A stretch of DNA of 64,000 nucleotides from Halisarca cf. caerulea (lineage: Eukaryota > Porifera > Demospongiae > Chondrillida > Halisarcidae), in NCBI GenBank assembly GCA_963170055.1, contig CAUJGJ010000040.1, forward strand, positions 915,401-979,400. Reading direction: 5' to 3'. Of this stretch, positions 13,027 through 23,824 are shown piece after piece. The notes under the pieces are model-generated. The model did not search any database. It had not been told where the DNA came from and was given only the letters and a program-made list of their open reading frames with translations. The translations under genes were made by a program, and so were the position numbers. Position 1 is the stretch's first letter. Every line of letters starts with the position of its first letter.

Positions 13027-13060
13027 AGCCTGACCACCTTTAAAGTGTTTGCTACGGCCT
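13027..13060. repeat. hAT right terminal inverted repeat
   Basis: It runs from AGCCTGACC to GTTTGCTACGGCCT, the reverse complement of the left end. It is followed by the TGATGTG target duplication. Confidence 0.8.
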
Positions 13061-13067
13061 TGATGTG

Positions 13068-13467
13068 TAGGTCTTGCTGGCATGGGTTTGTACCATTTGC
13101 CACAGGTAAACTCACCCTTAGCTTATTGATTCACCCCTATTAGACACAGAGGAAGCTATACTTGAATGTGATGGAGATCTTGTTCCGCTAGGCAGCAGAA
13201 ACGAAGTCCACAGTTATGGGCTACAGAGAAACCTCTCCAATAGGGACAGTAATAGGGATGTAGATGGTCTGCGAGGTGACAATGTTTGCCCTTGCCAGCC
13301 TCAGGGACTCCACGCCGAGATTGCACGTCTGGGACGATCCGGCACCTTGCCTGCGATACACGTGATCCAGCTCGACCGCATTGTGGTACATCTCCCTGAA
13401 GGCCACCATAATAATAAAATAATATTTTCTTATTTTGACTGGGTCAGCCATTAGCCTGAGGCTACTA
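13068..13467. repeat. Repeat C, copy 1, middle part
   Basis: Matches about 63027-63360 up to CTGAAGGCCACCA at 13410. Beyond that copy 2 continues GGGTGTACTG whereas this copy continues into inserted DNA. The GC-rich part is a conserved open stretch described at 63176-63481. Confidence 0.8.
13221..13451 (-). pseudogene. Conserved unidentified coding-like segment, interrupted copy
   Basis: The minus-strand frame reads ...AFREMYHNAVELDHVYRRQG..., the same as the 63169-63481 copy, then SLRLARANIVTSQTIYIPI. The segment is distinctly more GC-rich than its surroundings. The frame is cut at about 13410 by inserted DNA. Its N-terminal continuation (TYVDGLDVQTLE-like) is found after the insert at about 14542-14637. 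I do not recognise the protein. Confidence 0.4.
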
Positions 13468-14541
13468 TTAACCTTTAAACGTTTGCGTTTAGGCGAGTTT
13501 TATTATGCCTTAACGTTTATAGGCCAAAGTTTATTTTACGAGGAATAACAGCCGAAATAGCTACCTATAAGCCTCCTGAAGTACTTTAACGAACATAATG
13601 ATATACCTTAGAGATGTTCTTGATGCTATCTCTGCAAGTTGGACCGTTACGCAAGAATGAAATCTGGCCAAACGCTTTCGTCCTAATTTTCCTGTATTTC
13701 AACTCACTCCTCCTTCAATCTTCACGCACAGCACTGCCACAAATCCTTTTTCATAGAGAGGATAGTGGGCTAGCCTTTTAGTAAGCTTCTGCTATCCTGT
13801 CTAGAAGCAGATAAGCCTCCGAGAACAATACTCCCCATAGGATTTTCCCTTCGTAAAGTTACTGAAAAACGAGCTTGCCACGTTTGGAGCACCGCACAGA
13901 TCAGATTTTGAACATTCTACTGCTGTACTAATTGTAATCCGTGCGATCCCATACCTTGTACCTATTTCCGTGCTTCTAGTTGTACCAAACCAAATGAATT
14001 GTAGCCATTTTTCCTGTGTAACTCCGTATATTTGTTCTTTTCTTGTATACTAATGTGGTATTCTCTAGTATATCTAATATTTTCTATTGCTATATCTTCT
14101 AAGATACAGAACGTACGAGGCTATTACTGTACAAAAGTGTAACATACTACCATAGAAACCTGCAGGCAAAAAACTAATATAAAATTGGAAACTTTTATAA
14201 TACGAACTTTGGTCACGCGCGCCACTTAAGTGGCCTATAAACGTTTAAGGGTTTTAAGGCCCCCAGTATCTCACACACTCGCCCACACACACAATCACAT
14301 TAAATCACATTAAATCAAATTGCTAATTAGTTTGGTGGCTGCAGTAGGTCATCTTCTCATCTGTTCCTGAGTTGGTGGCAGGGGGGGTGCAGGGAAAAAA
14401 ACGCCAAATACACACAGCTTGGGTGGTACACCATGTGTTCACTGCTTAACTTCCAGTGTACAACCTACTGAGCCACCAGCACCCCCCAGTTTGTTTGATG
14501 TGTTCCTCTTTTATAACGTCCATATGGTGACTGATTCAAAA
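13411..14541. mobile_element. Inserted block in repeat C, relative to the 63.4-kb copy
   Basis: The uninterrupted copy reads GGCCACCAGGGTGTACTG (about 63355-63372). Here the same two halves are separated by about 1.13 kb. The block contains a piggyBac-like MITE (13468-14257) plus flanking AT-rich and CA-rich DNA, so at least two insertion events are probably nested. Confidence 0.75.
13468..14257. mobile_element. piggyBac-like MITE flanked by TTAA
   Basis: The left edge is TTAA at 13468-13471, then CCTTTAAACGTTTGCG. The right edge is AAACGTTTAAGGGTT, then TTAA at 14254-14257, so the ends form an inverted repeat around AACGTTTAA. TTAA target sites and ends starting CC(C)TT are typical of the piggyBac superfamily. 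A short palindrome GCCACTTAAGTGGC lies just inside the right end. No transposase frame is present. Similar single ends occur at 36339-36375 and 57964-57985. Confidence 0.6.
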
Positions 14542-14830
14542 CAGGGTGTACTGACGGTCATGGACGACTTCCAGAGTCTGCACGTCAAGGCCGTCGACGT
14601 ACCGACGACCCATGCTATGAATTTTGTCAATAACTAATGTAAATCTTAGTTCATATGTAATCATTTTATTCATTTCAACAGATGTACATCATACTCATTC
14701 AATTTTTCTTATTGATAATATTACTGTTGAGTCTCAATATTTATGTACATGTGCATTACATGTTGTTTGTTAATCAATAATTAGTGATGGTTCAGTCACT
14801 GGGCTTCTGTGCCGAAAAAAATTATTACAT
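14542..14830. repeat. Repeat C, copy 1, right part (empty site for the 63.5-kb insert)
   Basis: Matches 63362-63523 and 63878-64000. At 14697-14715 it reads CAATTTTTCTTATTGAT without the 354-bp insert present in copy 2, so it defines that insert's borders. Confidence 0.85.
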
Positions 14831-15119
14831 TATTAATGACGCATCACGTGATCTTCATTTCCCATGTTGCAAAGGGCACAATTTTCTTTCGAAGAAAGTT
14901 ACTAGCAAGTACCTTTGAAAGTTTTCAAAATACATGGCAGTTGAGCACAAATGCAAAGCATTATTAGTGGGCAACGACTATTTGTCTTGTCCTGTGGTGT
15001 GAAGTACCACCTGCTGCAGGTAACTCTTTCTGACGGCTGTTTGATGGTGAGTGCCCTCCGACAATTGGGGTTTTGAATCAGTCACCATACCAACGTCACA
15101 AAAGAGGAACTCATCAAAC

Positions 15120-15692
15120 ATTTAACTAACCTAATGGAGCCCAGGAATGTTTATAATCTAGCTGTTGTATGTTTTGTTTATTGTGGACACTGAGAGGACG
15201 ATTGTTTTAGTGACACAAGACGGAAGCAAGGTAACTTTAAAAGAGATCCTTGAACAGTTCCAAGGGGTCAAACATTCAGACCTGGCTGATAAGATTGAAC
15301 TCTTTCATCTTTATCACCTAGGTGCCTGCCGCGGCAATAGAAGAGATAACAATGTGGTGATCACACTTGGATTGTCTGTGTGTGAGACGATCCACCTTGG
15401 TGAAAATAGTAATTCTCTCATTGCCTACTCGGCCCAGGCCAGGGTACGAGTCACAACAGCTACATCATCTTGGTCGGGGGGGGGAGGGGGGGGGGGGAGT
15501 GAGGGGCTTTGGGTACCGCTGTTAGCATCCAATCTAACCTCTCAAGATGCTCTGCTCCTGGATGTTCTTGTGGACGTCAACGCCCAAGTCCATTGCTACA
15601 GCAAGGAGTATACAGTCGTAAAAAACGTGACGTTAACCGATAATGGCAAAGCGACATCAGTGCTTTTCTGCTGCTGGATTATTAGTTCTTAA
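15120..15692 (+). pseudogene. Degraded caspase-like exon
   Basis: This is a paralogue of 23256-23824, sharing GGAACTCATCAAACATTTAAC, AATGGAGCCCAGGAATGT and the downstream GATGTTCTTGTGGACGTCAA segment. The His motif YCGH is followed directly by a stop, with a frameshift just after. The Cys region reads LGACRGN instead of the IDACR of the intact copy. A run of G (about 15475-15498) replaces the sequence before the p10-like part. Beyond about 15592 the copies diverge. Lesions in both active-site regions argue for a dead copy. Confidence 0.75.
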
Positions 15693-15699
15693 ACAACGA

Positions 15700-17050
15700 A
15701 AAGTGAACTGTTAGTGTTTGCGGAAGTAATCTAACAGCTAATGTTTTACGGTTCGTCGAAAAAATGGCTGTGGGGTTGAAATATCGCCAAGCAAAGGATC
15801 ATCCAGCTATATTTCCAAAGGAAGGTTTCGTTCGGACAAATTTCGCAAGTACCTACGTACTTCGGCTCGAAAGATTGATCAGAACATCCCAAAGCAGACA
15901 GTTTCGGCCATCGTTAGCAAGTACTAGAAGTACGGGACGCTTTCTAGACGGCCAGGTTTAAGAAGACCTTTCAAACTGACAAGTGGCATACTGGCCATCA
16001 TTGAGAGAAGAATGTGCGAAGACGACGAGACAACAGCTGCACAGTTGCTTAAACTTCATGACTTCTTTTCCCGTTGTATCTGACTGATAAGTTTCCTTCG
16101 TATCTACAATCTTCTCCATCTCCAAAGCAAAGTTAACGCAAATTTTAGAATTATCGATCGAAACAAGTAACTCACTCAATATCAGGAAAAAGAGTTCACT
16201 CTAAACCAAAAACCATTAACACTTTTAGTACTAACAGCTAAATTAACCGTCAACGTATAACCGCTAACCTTTATTGGATATTGGAGAACATGTATCCGAC
16301 AAACGCCAAAGCAAGGGCTAAAGGCAAAACGATAAACGAAATTTGCATCATGTTTTTTATGATTTGTACTGTACTTAATATATAACAATAGCAATGTATA
16401 ATAACTTATTCACTTTGGGGTTCTGTAACACTCGTCCTTAACCACTGCCTACTGTAAGAACAATGTGTCGAGCAGAGGTCCATCAGATAGGGGGGGAATG
16501 TTATCTTCAACTGTGCGAACATGCCTTATTGGCTGAACTATGATATCATCGTTTGGACCAAGCAAATAACAAGTACACAGAACAAGGATGACAACAGTCA
16601 CCCCTCCCCTCAGTGGTATATATAGACAATTACTATTAGAATTAAAGGAAAACCTTTATTTTCTACTGCCCATGCGAAATGAAACTTTTGCAGATTTCAT
16701 AGATGGGAAGCCATGCGTTAAAATTTTTCAGCCCGAAGTGCTTGTGCAATGACAAAAATGGCCATTGACTGAACAAAACTGTCAAAGCATGTCAGCGCCT
16801 TCATTTGTTTTAGTGGCTTTCATCCGGGAAAAAGGGAGTTTCTACCAATAATTTGAAGACATAAAAGAAGGCATGATTTAGTAGGAGATCTGCGAAACTA
16901 TAAACTGAAAATTGGCCATTGGCCAAAGTTTCATCCCGCAAAGGTTTGTAAGTGTGGTAGCTATGTTCAGTGTAGCAGCTTACTTACATTCAGTGTGGCA
17001 GCCTGTGTTCAGTGTTTTCAGCTTAATATGGTCAGTGTATGCATTTATAT
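15700..17050. other. No recognisable gene
   Basis: Only short unsupported frames are present. Part of 16465-16515 (GTCCATCAGATAGGG, ATGTTATCTTCAACTG) recurs at about 22960-23005, upstream of the intact caspase-like exon, so the caspase duplication unit may be longer than the exon alone. Confidence 0.4.
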
Positions 17051-17420
17051 AATACACTATACTATAGACTTTAGGGATGATCATATTACAATAGTTGTGT
17101 AGTCCATAAAAGTACAGAACTTAAGCAAACCATATTATTCCCTCCCGTGGTAATTATGAGTAACTTTTCACGATTCATTGTTGGAAAAATGTAGTAATAT
17201 CATCCCTCTTCTGGTAGAGCTATTGTGCTAGCAGGTGCATAGTCATCTCACTAGAGAAAGATAGCAGGGAGTACCATTATGCACAAACAACTGTGATCTA
17301 ACTCGCCAAACAGTGACTCCTGCCACTGTCTAGTTGAGTCCTCTAGGGGCTTATCCCTAACCCTAACACTAGGGCATTCTTCCAATGTATCCACTGACTG
17401 CAGGTGGAAGTTCCAGTTCC
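17050..17420. repeat. Dispersed repeat H, copy 2
   Basis: It matches 6915-7160 (CTCCCGTGGTAA, CCTAACACTAGGG). It includes a short telomere-like CCCTAACCCTAAC near 17346, which may simply be part of the repeat. Confidence 0.6.
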
Positions 17421-17893
17421 AGTTCGGAACAAACTCAGTTGTTCCATTGTATAAAGTACCAGTCTCAACTCTCAATCAATTAGACAGGATTCCTGGCATG
17501 GGAAAAGAAAGAATATGTCGTAAAAATATAAATAGTTGTAACTTTTCCACATATACCAAGACGAACACACTTTATTACCATCATGATATTTCAAGCTGTA
17601 GTGAGGGTTTTCCGGAGCAGTGGAAGTACTGTCATTCTCATTCTCATTCTCATCACTGGAGTTATTGAACCCCTCAGTGACAGCACTACTAAAATATATA
17701 TACCCTCTGAGCCTGTGCCTGTTTGTAACAAATACGTATGTGCGCATGTAGCCCATGTCAAATTGCTCACGTTTCCCAATTATCAAATCACTGCACATCC
17801 TCACACAAGTACTCTCAAGGTAACCTGCTTCATAAGCCCACACCCACAGAAGCTGCAAACCACACATGGTTATGGTGATGGCTTGTACTTGTG

Positions 17894-17924
17894 ATGGCTT
17901 ATCAATTTTACATTGATAAGCCAT
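17894..17924. repeat. Perfect 13-bp stem hairpin
   Basis: Arms ATGGCTTATCAAT (17894-17906) and ATTGATAAGCCAT (17912-17924) pair perfectly around a 5-base loop. There is no associated gene, and the purpose is unknown. Confidence 0.7.
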
Positions 17925-17929
17925 AACAA

Positions 17930-19080
17930 TTGTTTTCCTGTTTGGTTCATCCTTATGTGCAGTGAACATACTATGTTTGGTTCATACCATCTGAACCTTC
18001 TTTCCTCACTCACCACTGTTTCTATATAAATCCTATATAGATAGGGTTTATTGGGAACAATAAAATATCCTCCTCCTGCTGCTTCTTTTCTCTTTAATGT
18101 AACATAGGAATATGTTTCATAGAATACGTTATGTATCAAATACTTTAAAATTATTTAAAATTATTTGGTAATATGTCGACTTCTGCTCCTTTATTGGGAC
18201 AGTATTAATTTATTACAGTAACATTGTAATTTAATATTACATAGTAATACAATGTACTGCTATTTCTGTGTAAAGTACTATTCTGTAAAGACTTTTCCTA
18301 TGTTGCCACCATGTGGCTTGGAACAGAATTGAAGGAAATCAGACAGAAATGACACATTGAAAATAGTTTCTGTACTGCTACTATTGTTTCTGTACTGCTA
18401 CTATGTAGGTTGGATCAGTATTGTGTAGAATGTGATGTGACTGTTAAAAAAATGTTAAGTTATATATCCAATCTTTTACAGTACTATACTATAAATGGGT
18501 TGCAAGTTAGCTGATACTGTAAGGCTTGGAACAGTATTAGATGGAATAGTGGACTGTGGACTGTCGTTGCATCAGAGCAAGGTATTGCCTCCATCTACAC
18601 ACAACACACTACTTCAGTCCTGGTTTCAAGTCTGATCCTTTGTGTCTAATATCTTCTGCGGTGTTTAGGCAGAAAAGTGTCCCTTCATACCACAGAATGC
18701 CAGTATTTTTGAGACTGTCACACACACAGGGGAAGTTTGGTCTCACTGAATGGCAAAACATAGCTTCAAAAATGCCAACAGCTACCTAATGCATACTGTT
18801 CTCCAATTGCTGTACAAAATATTTATTATAGGAATAATTTCTCCCAAGGGATGCTGGCATTTGTTTGTTGACGCCTGACATTATGTACCTATTCTGTTTC
18901 TACCTCTTCTGCTTGTGCGCGCTTTCTTGTATATAGCTTGGTTATTATCTACAACCTGGAAATTAGTGTATATCATCAATTGTGTATATTACTATTAGAC
19001 AAAGAAATCTTTGTTCGTCTGGAGTCTGCATCATCTACAAAGGAACTGGCACATTAATATTTTGAGTTGAAGATTCCACT
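17930..19080. other. AT-rich stretch without recognisable gene
   Basis: Short frames only. I find no family motif on either strand. Confidence 0.4.
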
Positions 19081-19107
19081 CGGGGCACAAGATCTATAAA
19101 AGATATC

Positions 19108-19133
19108 TCCTCCCTCCCTCCCTCCCTCCCTCC
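19108..19133. repeat. CTCC microsatellite
   Basis: A run of CTCC/TCCC units. The Gly/Glu/Arg-rich minus-strand frame across it is a repeat artefact. Confidence 0.9.
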
Positions 19134-19240
19134 CCCATTCACTCGAACCAAAGAACATTACGAAGAATTCTGTGATAGATATGTTATGTACATTGAGAAT
19201 ATTAATATCCAGATGTGTATTGTCCCAGTTGCCTAGCAAG

Positions 19241-19354
19241 GAGTAGTGACCGCTACAGTAGGTGTGTCCTTCGGTGAGGAGTAGTGACCGCTCCAGTAGG
19301 TGTATCCTTCAGTGAGGAGTAGTGACCACTCCAGTAAGTGTATCCTTCAGTGTC
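19241..19354. repeat. 38-bp minisatellite, three units
   Basis: Units starting GAGTAGTGACC at 19241, 19279 and 19317 contain CAGTA(A/G)GTGT(A/G)TCCTTC. They differ by only a few substitutions. Confidence 0.85.
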
Positions 19355-20269
19355 ATCTTGAAGCACTGTGAGAGAGGGGGGGTATTCAAGTGTCAAGATT
19401 GCATAATAAACATGTACCTATAATAGCTTGTTTTATGAAGCTGACCCTCTAGCTCAGTCAGTGCTTTTTTCTTGAATGGGTCTCTTGGACACTGTAGAGA
19501 GGTGAACAGCCTCTTGTGTTATTTTACAAGGTATTATACCTTACGCAGAGACACAGGCAGCCCACCCTCTGACAAGTCATGCTTTCACAATACCTTACGC
19601 AGAAGACATGATTGACTTCCTGTAGAAGCCGTGGATTACTAAGATCTATAACTATCTCTAGTCTAGCACATGTCACTTCTACTTCAACACATCATGTTAC
19701 CTTGTAATAAATAACAGCAACATAGTACTGAAATTAATGCTTCTGTACTTCTTCAACCATCATATATATCTCTGTCATAGAAAGCTTTAAATGTAGAAGT
19801 AATTGTCAAATCAAAGTTTGGAAATTAAATGAGTGAACTCTGAAATTCATTACAGTTCACCACACGCTAGAGGGGCGAACAGCAACACAACTTACTCATT
19901 CTGGACAGTGCTGGCCTGGAGCATTCCTCTTCGGTCATCTCACGGTCAGCACAACACTAAGAACAAATCTGCCGCACTATCGAAAGACCAAGGTTTTGGT
20001 ACAATGCAATAGAGAAGTTCACTATTGCAACTGTGAATTGCAACCTGGTGAACCTAGTTACTAGCACCAGCATTGAGATTTGGTTAAGAGAGGAAAATAT
20101 TTTAATCACGTACATAACTGAAATAATGAAGAACATCACATCTTCGATCATTGAAGCTTCGTATTATATGTAGGTGGTGCAAGCAGAGAAGGAATATCAT
20201 AAGTGAGTACTGCTTCTGTGGATTCACCACTACTAACAATATAAGCTACCGCTGCTAGTAATATATATA

Positions 20270-20420
20270 CTTGATACTTGTGTCGTGGGGGATTATGATA
20301 GCTTCTACCTTTTGTTTTATGTGCACATGTTCGTAATTTTCTTCTCTCAAAATAGTACAAAAAGCTCTGTACATTTCAGGAACATGGAAGTATGTCAAAA
20401 TCCCCCACGGTGAAAAGTTA
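20270..20420. mobile_element. Relic of the central hairpin of the CGCAGGTATG element family
   Basis: Arms about 20273-20292 (CTTGTGTCGTGGGGGATT) and 20396-20415 (AATCCCCCACGGTGAAAAG) are inverted, separated by about 103 bp. The loop contains TTTTATGTGCACATGTTCG, closely resembling the loop of the 52345 element (TTTTATGTGCACTTGTTTG). Terminal repeats were not found nearby. Confidence 0.5.
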
Positions 20421-20818
20421 GATACAGATCCTAGGCAAATTTCTATGGTTTGGATATTGTTTTTGTACCGTTTGAAAAAATGAGTTATCAACAATCAAAA
20501 TTTGGAAAAGTTTCACCTTGTTTGCACGCAATAGTTCACATAGTAATTATATTGTACGTATTGTGCGAGGCTGATTGTTTTGAATGGGCCTTGGCCCTGC
20601 TTGATCTTTGGCATCACCATTATTATAGACACGGTATGTCTACATCCCTGAGCAAGCATTCATAGCTGCAAATTTACAGCCATTTGCGGGGACAACACAT
20701 GTTAAATAGGATGAATATTCCTCAATTTGAATTGCTTCTTGGGTGGAAATTACATCTTCTGTGTACTTGCAAATGTAGTCACCTTTGCAGATGAACAGTT
20801 TTTTTCCTTACTCCACTT

Positions 20819-21062
20819 CGCAGGTATGCTATGGCAGAATCTAGCCAAAATATGGGTGCTTTGTGGGTTTCACTGTATGAATTTCATTATCACTTGATTG
20901 CGTGGGTTAGTCATGTACCCGTAACGTGAATCAGTTATACAGCATGCAAGTAAAAGCTTCAGACCCTGTAGCCAACTTCCACAGCACGTCTCTCGTAATT
21001 CTACTTAAGTGTTGGTTTTGGATATTAGCGTATTCTTTGGAAGGTTTGCAAAGAATAAACAC
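20819..21062. mobile_element. Left end fragment, CGCAGGTATG element family
   Basis: It starts CGCAGGTATGCTATGGCAG and then follows the internal sequence of the 42457 and 60875 copies (ATGAATTTCATTATCAC, GTAACGTGAATCAG, AGCGTTGGTTTTGGATA-like), ending near 21062. The flanking sequences 20570-20818 and 21065-21160 are both found around 29650-30180, but with different DNA between, so this was probably an insertion into that repeat that later lost its right half. Confidence 0.65.
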
Positions 21063-21899
21063 GGAAGCAGATGTCTCATCTCAAGTCAAATGTCCGGAGA
21101 AGTGATGGTATATCGGACGTCCACTGGGCTTTAGAAACCTGAATACACAATATGATGGATCCATTGTGAAATTGTCCTATTATCTGAGCCCCCGTAAATC
21201 TAACCATGAAGAACAAGTGTTTCATGAGTTACTTGTTATCCGTATGGGGGTACTCTGATTGTTTGTATCCTACTCTCCAGCTGTTCAATTTGCATGCAGA
21301 CTATATAGCTCACCAAGATGGTACCAATACATGTACATGATTGAACAGTAACTAAAATGGATGACGAAATCACAATTGTATTGTCATTATATTAAATGAA
21401 TAATATATTGCACTTATATTGTCTCTAATGAAATACAGTATAGATCAAGAATGAATAAATTCAATTTCAGCAACTTTAGCGATGTATCCCTGTATATAGA
21501 AAGAGACAAAGAGCTGCAGGTGTATACATGTCTATATAGCAGATGACAAGTTTAACTTGCATATCCCATCTCAGAAGCCCTGGATTCTTCCTCTGGGAAT
21601 AATAGTCCAAGGACTATTTCCACTGCAGGGAGGAAAGATGGGGTACAGCAGCATGGCAATGCAAAATTCTTCTTTGTCTGGATATCGTTGCTACAGGTAA
21701 AGAAGAGCAAAATCAATGCAATGCAGTACCATCCAACCAATCAACTTACATTCATTTTGTATCTTAAATATATTCTCTGAAGTGAGCTTCAAGCTTAATA
21801 CTCCTCTGGGCATTGCAATCTGGTACCAAAGTACAGCAGCATATAGAAATAAAAACGGAAATTCTCTTGGTCCTGTGAAATGTAGTCACTTTTTATAGC

Positions 21900-22823
21900 A
21901 CACAAAAACTTACCCCTCATTTTCAAAAAGGCTAAAAACAGCCTCTAGTGCGTGTTCAATCTCCATAGAATTAGGCTTACCACTGCGACCGTTTTCAACA
22001 AAATGGCCGCCCTAAAGTCGGCTAAAATCACCCCCCACTTTTCTTACATTTAGTACGCTTAAAGAGTACAACAAACCATAAAACTATAATTCAACTATTG
22101 AACGCTACAACAGTTCACTTAACGTTGTTGTCACAGCTTCGAAAAGCCGAAAAAACGAAGACAGATTCGGACCTTCAAAATAGGTTAAGTGCAAAACGCA
22201 ATCATGTAAACGATCGTTTAGAGCAGCCATACTTTGTTAAAAACCTTCTAACAACAATATCTAAATTTTCACCGTGTAAGAACTTACTATTCCTCTTCGT
22301 TCCTGAGATGTCCAGCGAAATGTTGTTTTTCACACAAAGTAAAACCACAAACTTGGGGACATGTCAGGAATGGGGCATGCTATCAAAATCTTACGCGGTG
22401 AAAATTTAGTTTTACCTGTTGTGATCTAACTGCCGTGACATGCCTCCTCTACACCACCGTTTAGATGACCGGGTTTTCGAAAGAATCTCATTCATTGAAG
22501 AAGTCTCTCTCTCTCGCCGTTTGTCACAAGGCTGTCACGCGATATAATGACGTCACCAACCAAAAGTAACGATCAGTGAAATTGATACTTCTTCCAACAC
22601 AAACAAATAACGTCTTGAAAACACTCAATGCGCATAATATAAGACGAAATTCGATACAATTCTCTTCTGTTTGAGAGCAAAAAGGCTTATTATTCGGGCG
22701 ACTTCCAAAACTTACACGTGACTGACGCGTGCACATCAGTAAAATGTGTTAGCATTCAATCAAATTCCTTTCCAAACCACACAGCGCCCCTTTACTTCCA
22801 GAAAGGGACATGTTATACCTGCG
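21900..22823. mobile_element. Right part of a CGCAGGTATG-family element
   Basis: The right terminus (about 22804-22823) is the reverse complement of CGCAGGTATAACATGTCCC. A central hairpin has arms CTAAATTTTCACCGTGTAAG (22261-22280) and its near-perfect complement at 22390-22409. The loop holds GGGGACATGT (about 22356), matching this element's own terminal motif. A CAAAATGGCCGCC motif lies at about 21998. No matching left end with ACATGTCCC was found. The left end at 20819 has a different subterminal motif, so the two are probably from different elements. Confidence 0.65.
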
Positions 22824-22825
22824 TA

Positions 22826-22942
22826 GTCAGTAAACACCAGGACAAGAGGACCACTTGACAGACAGTATTCAGAACATATACATAGTCGGTAAACACCAGG
22901 ACAAGAGGGACCACTTGACTGACAGTAATCAGAGCATAATCT
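22826..22942. repeat. 57-bp tandem duplication
   Basis: GTAAACACCAGGACAAGAGG followed by ACCACTTGAC and CAGAACATA occurs twice in tandem with small differences. It abuts the right end of the element ending at 22823. Confidence 0.75.
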
Positions 22943-23084
22943 CCAGACACTATGTAGAACAGACGTCCATCAGATGGGGAGGGAATGTTACCTTCAACTG
23001 CAAATATGCCTTGTCTACTTGTTGCATGCATGTGTATCCATGTCAGATTGCTCAAGTTACCCAATTGTCAAATCGTGCACTTAT

Positions 23085-23250
23085 ACATGTGTGGTGTTCA
23101 GTATGGAGGTGGTGTGTGCTCACTTGTGTGGTGTTCAGTAGATGTGTGTGCTCACTTGTGTGGTGTTCAGTAGGTGTTGTGTGTTCACTTATGTGGTGTT
23201 TAGTATGGAGGTGGTTTATGCTCATTTGTGTGGTAATCAGTATGGAGGTA
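23085..23250. repeat. Minisatellite built on GTGTGGTGTTCAGTA
   Basis: About five imperfect units of GTGTGGTGTTCAGTA followed by GGAGGTGGTGTGTGCTCACTT variants. It lies immediately 5' of the caspase-like exon, in what would be its upstream intron. Confidence 0.8.
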
Positions 23251-23255
23251 ACAGG

Positions 23256-23824
23256 AACTCATCAAACATTTAACAAACCTAATGGAGCCCAGGAATGTCT
23301 CCGATCTAGCTGTTGTATGTTTGGTTTATTGTGGACACGGGGAGGGTGATTGTTTAGTGACTCAAGAAGGGAACAAGATAACTTTAAAGGAGATCCTTGA
23401 GCAATTCCAAGGGATCAAGCATCCAGAACTGGCTGATAAGATTAAACTCATCTTTATAGATGCCTGCCGCGTGGATAGAAAAGATAACAGCGTGGTGATC
23501 ACATGTAGAGTGTCTGTGTGCGAGACGATCTACCTCAGTGAAAATGGTAATTCTTTCATTGCCTACTCGACCCAGGCAGGGTACGAGTCGCAAGAGCTCA
23601 GTCACCCATGTTGGGGGAGCGAGGGACTCTGGGTACCGCTGTTAGCGTCCAATCTAACCTCTCAAGATGCTCCGCTCCTGGATGTTCTTGTGGACGTCAA
23701 CGCCCAAGTGCATCGCAAGTGGAAGGAGTTGGAAATACGATTTCCACCCCAGATATGTGGTTTACTCTCTAACGGAGGTGGTAAACCTGCATCGCATTCG
23801 CGAAGTCCCGCTGCACACAAGTAA
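23256..23824 (+). CDS. Caspase-family (C14) domain exon, open copy
   Basis: The frame carries the main marks of a caspase fold: VVCLVYCGHGEGD with the catalytic His (about residue 17 of the frame starting at the ATG at 23282), KLIFIDACRVDRKD with the catalytic Cys in DACR, NSFIAYSTQAGYES at the start of the p10-like part, and GLWVPLLASNL..DVLVDVNAQV near the C-terminus. The upstream junction AACAG|GAACTCATC at about 23251-23255 looks like a 3' splice site, and the frame is open from there (ELIKHLTNLMEPR...), so this is an internal exon rather than a full gene. The last 30 or so residues are less caspase-like, and a donor such as GGTG|GTAAAC near 23780 is possible. Prodomain exons (CARD or DED) are not seen. 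Caspases are Cys proteases of apoptosis and immunity cutting after Asp. Substrate and activation here are unknown. The second copy at 15120 is broken. Confidence 0.75.

Larger units (their letters stand above)
10178..13060 (+). mobile_element. hAT DNA transposon, nearly complete
   Basis: The ends are imperfect inverted repeats: GGCCGTAGCAAAC near 10181 on the left and GTTTGCTACGGCC near 13047 on the right, with a further inner match GGTCAGGCT/AGCCTGACC. The flanks carry an approximate 8-bp duplication (CTGATGTG at 10170-10177, TTGATGTG at 13060-13067), as expected for hAT. The second copy of the host repeat (about 63014-63030) reads GTCTGATGTAGGTCTTGC with no insert, so it is a direct empty site. 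The element is about 2.88 kb and carries one spliced transposase gene. It looks recently active or recently inserted. Confidence 0.93.

Noticed and set aside
17346..17358. Interstitial telomere (CCCTAACCCTAAC)
   Set aside because: Fewer than three units, and it belongs to a dispersed repeat. No evidence of a telomere fusion.
17472..17969. 165-codon minus-strand frame
   Set aside because: No family motif. It crosses an ATTCTC simple repeat and runs into repeat H territory, so support is too weak.
22826..22942. Target duplication of the 22823 element
   Set aside because: The 57-bp units lie on one side of the element only and in tandem, so it is a local duplication rather than a target-site duplication.
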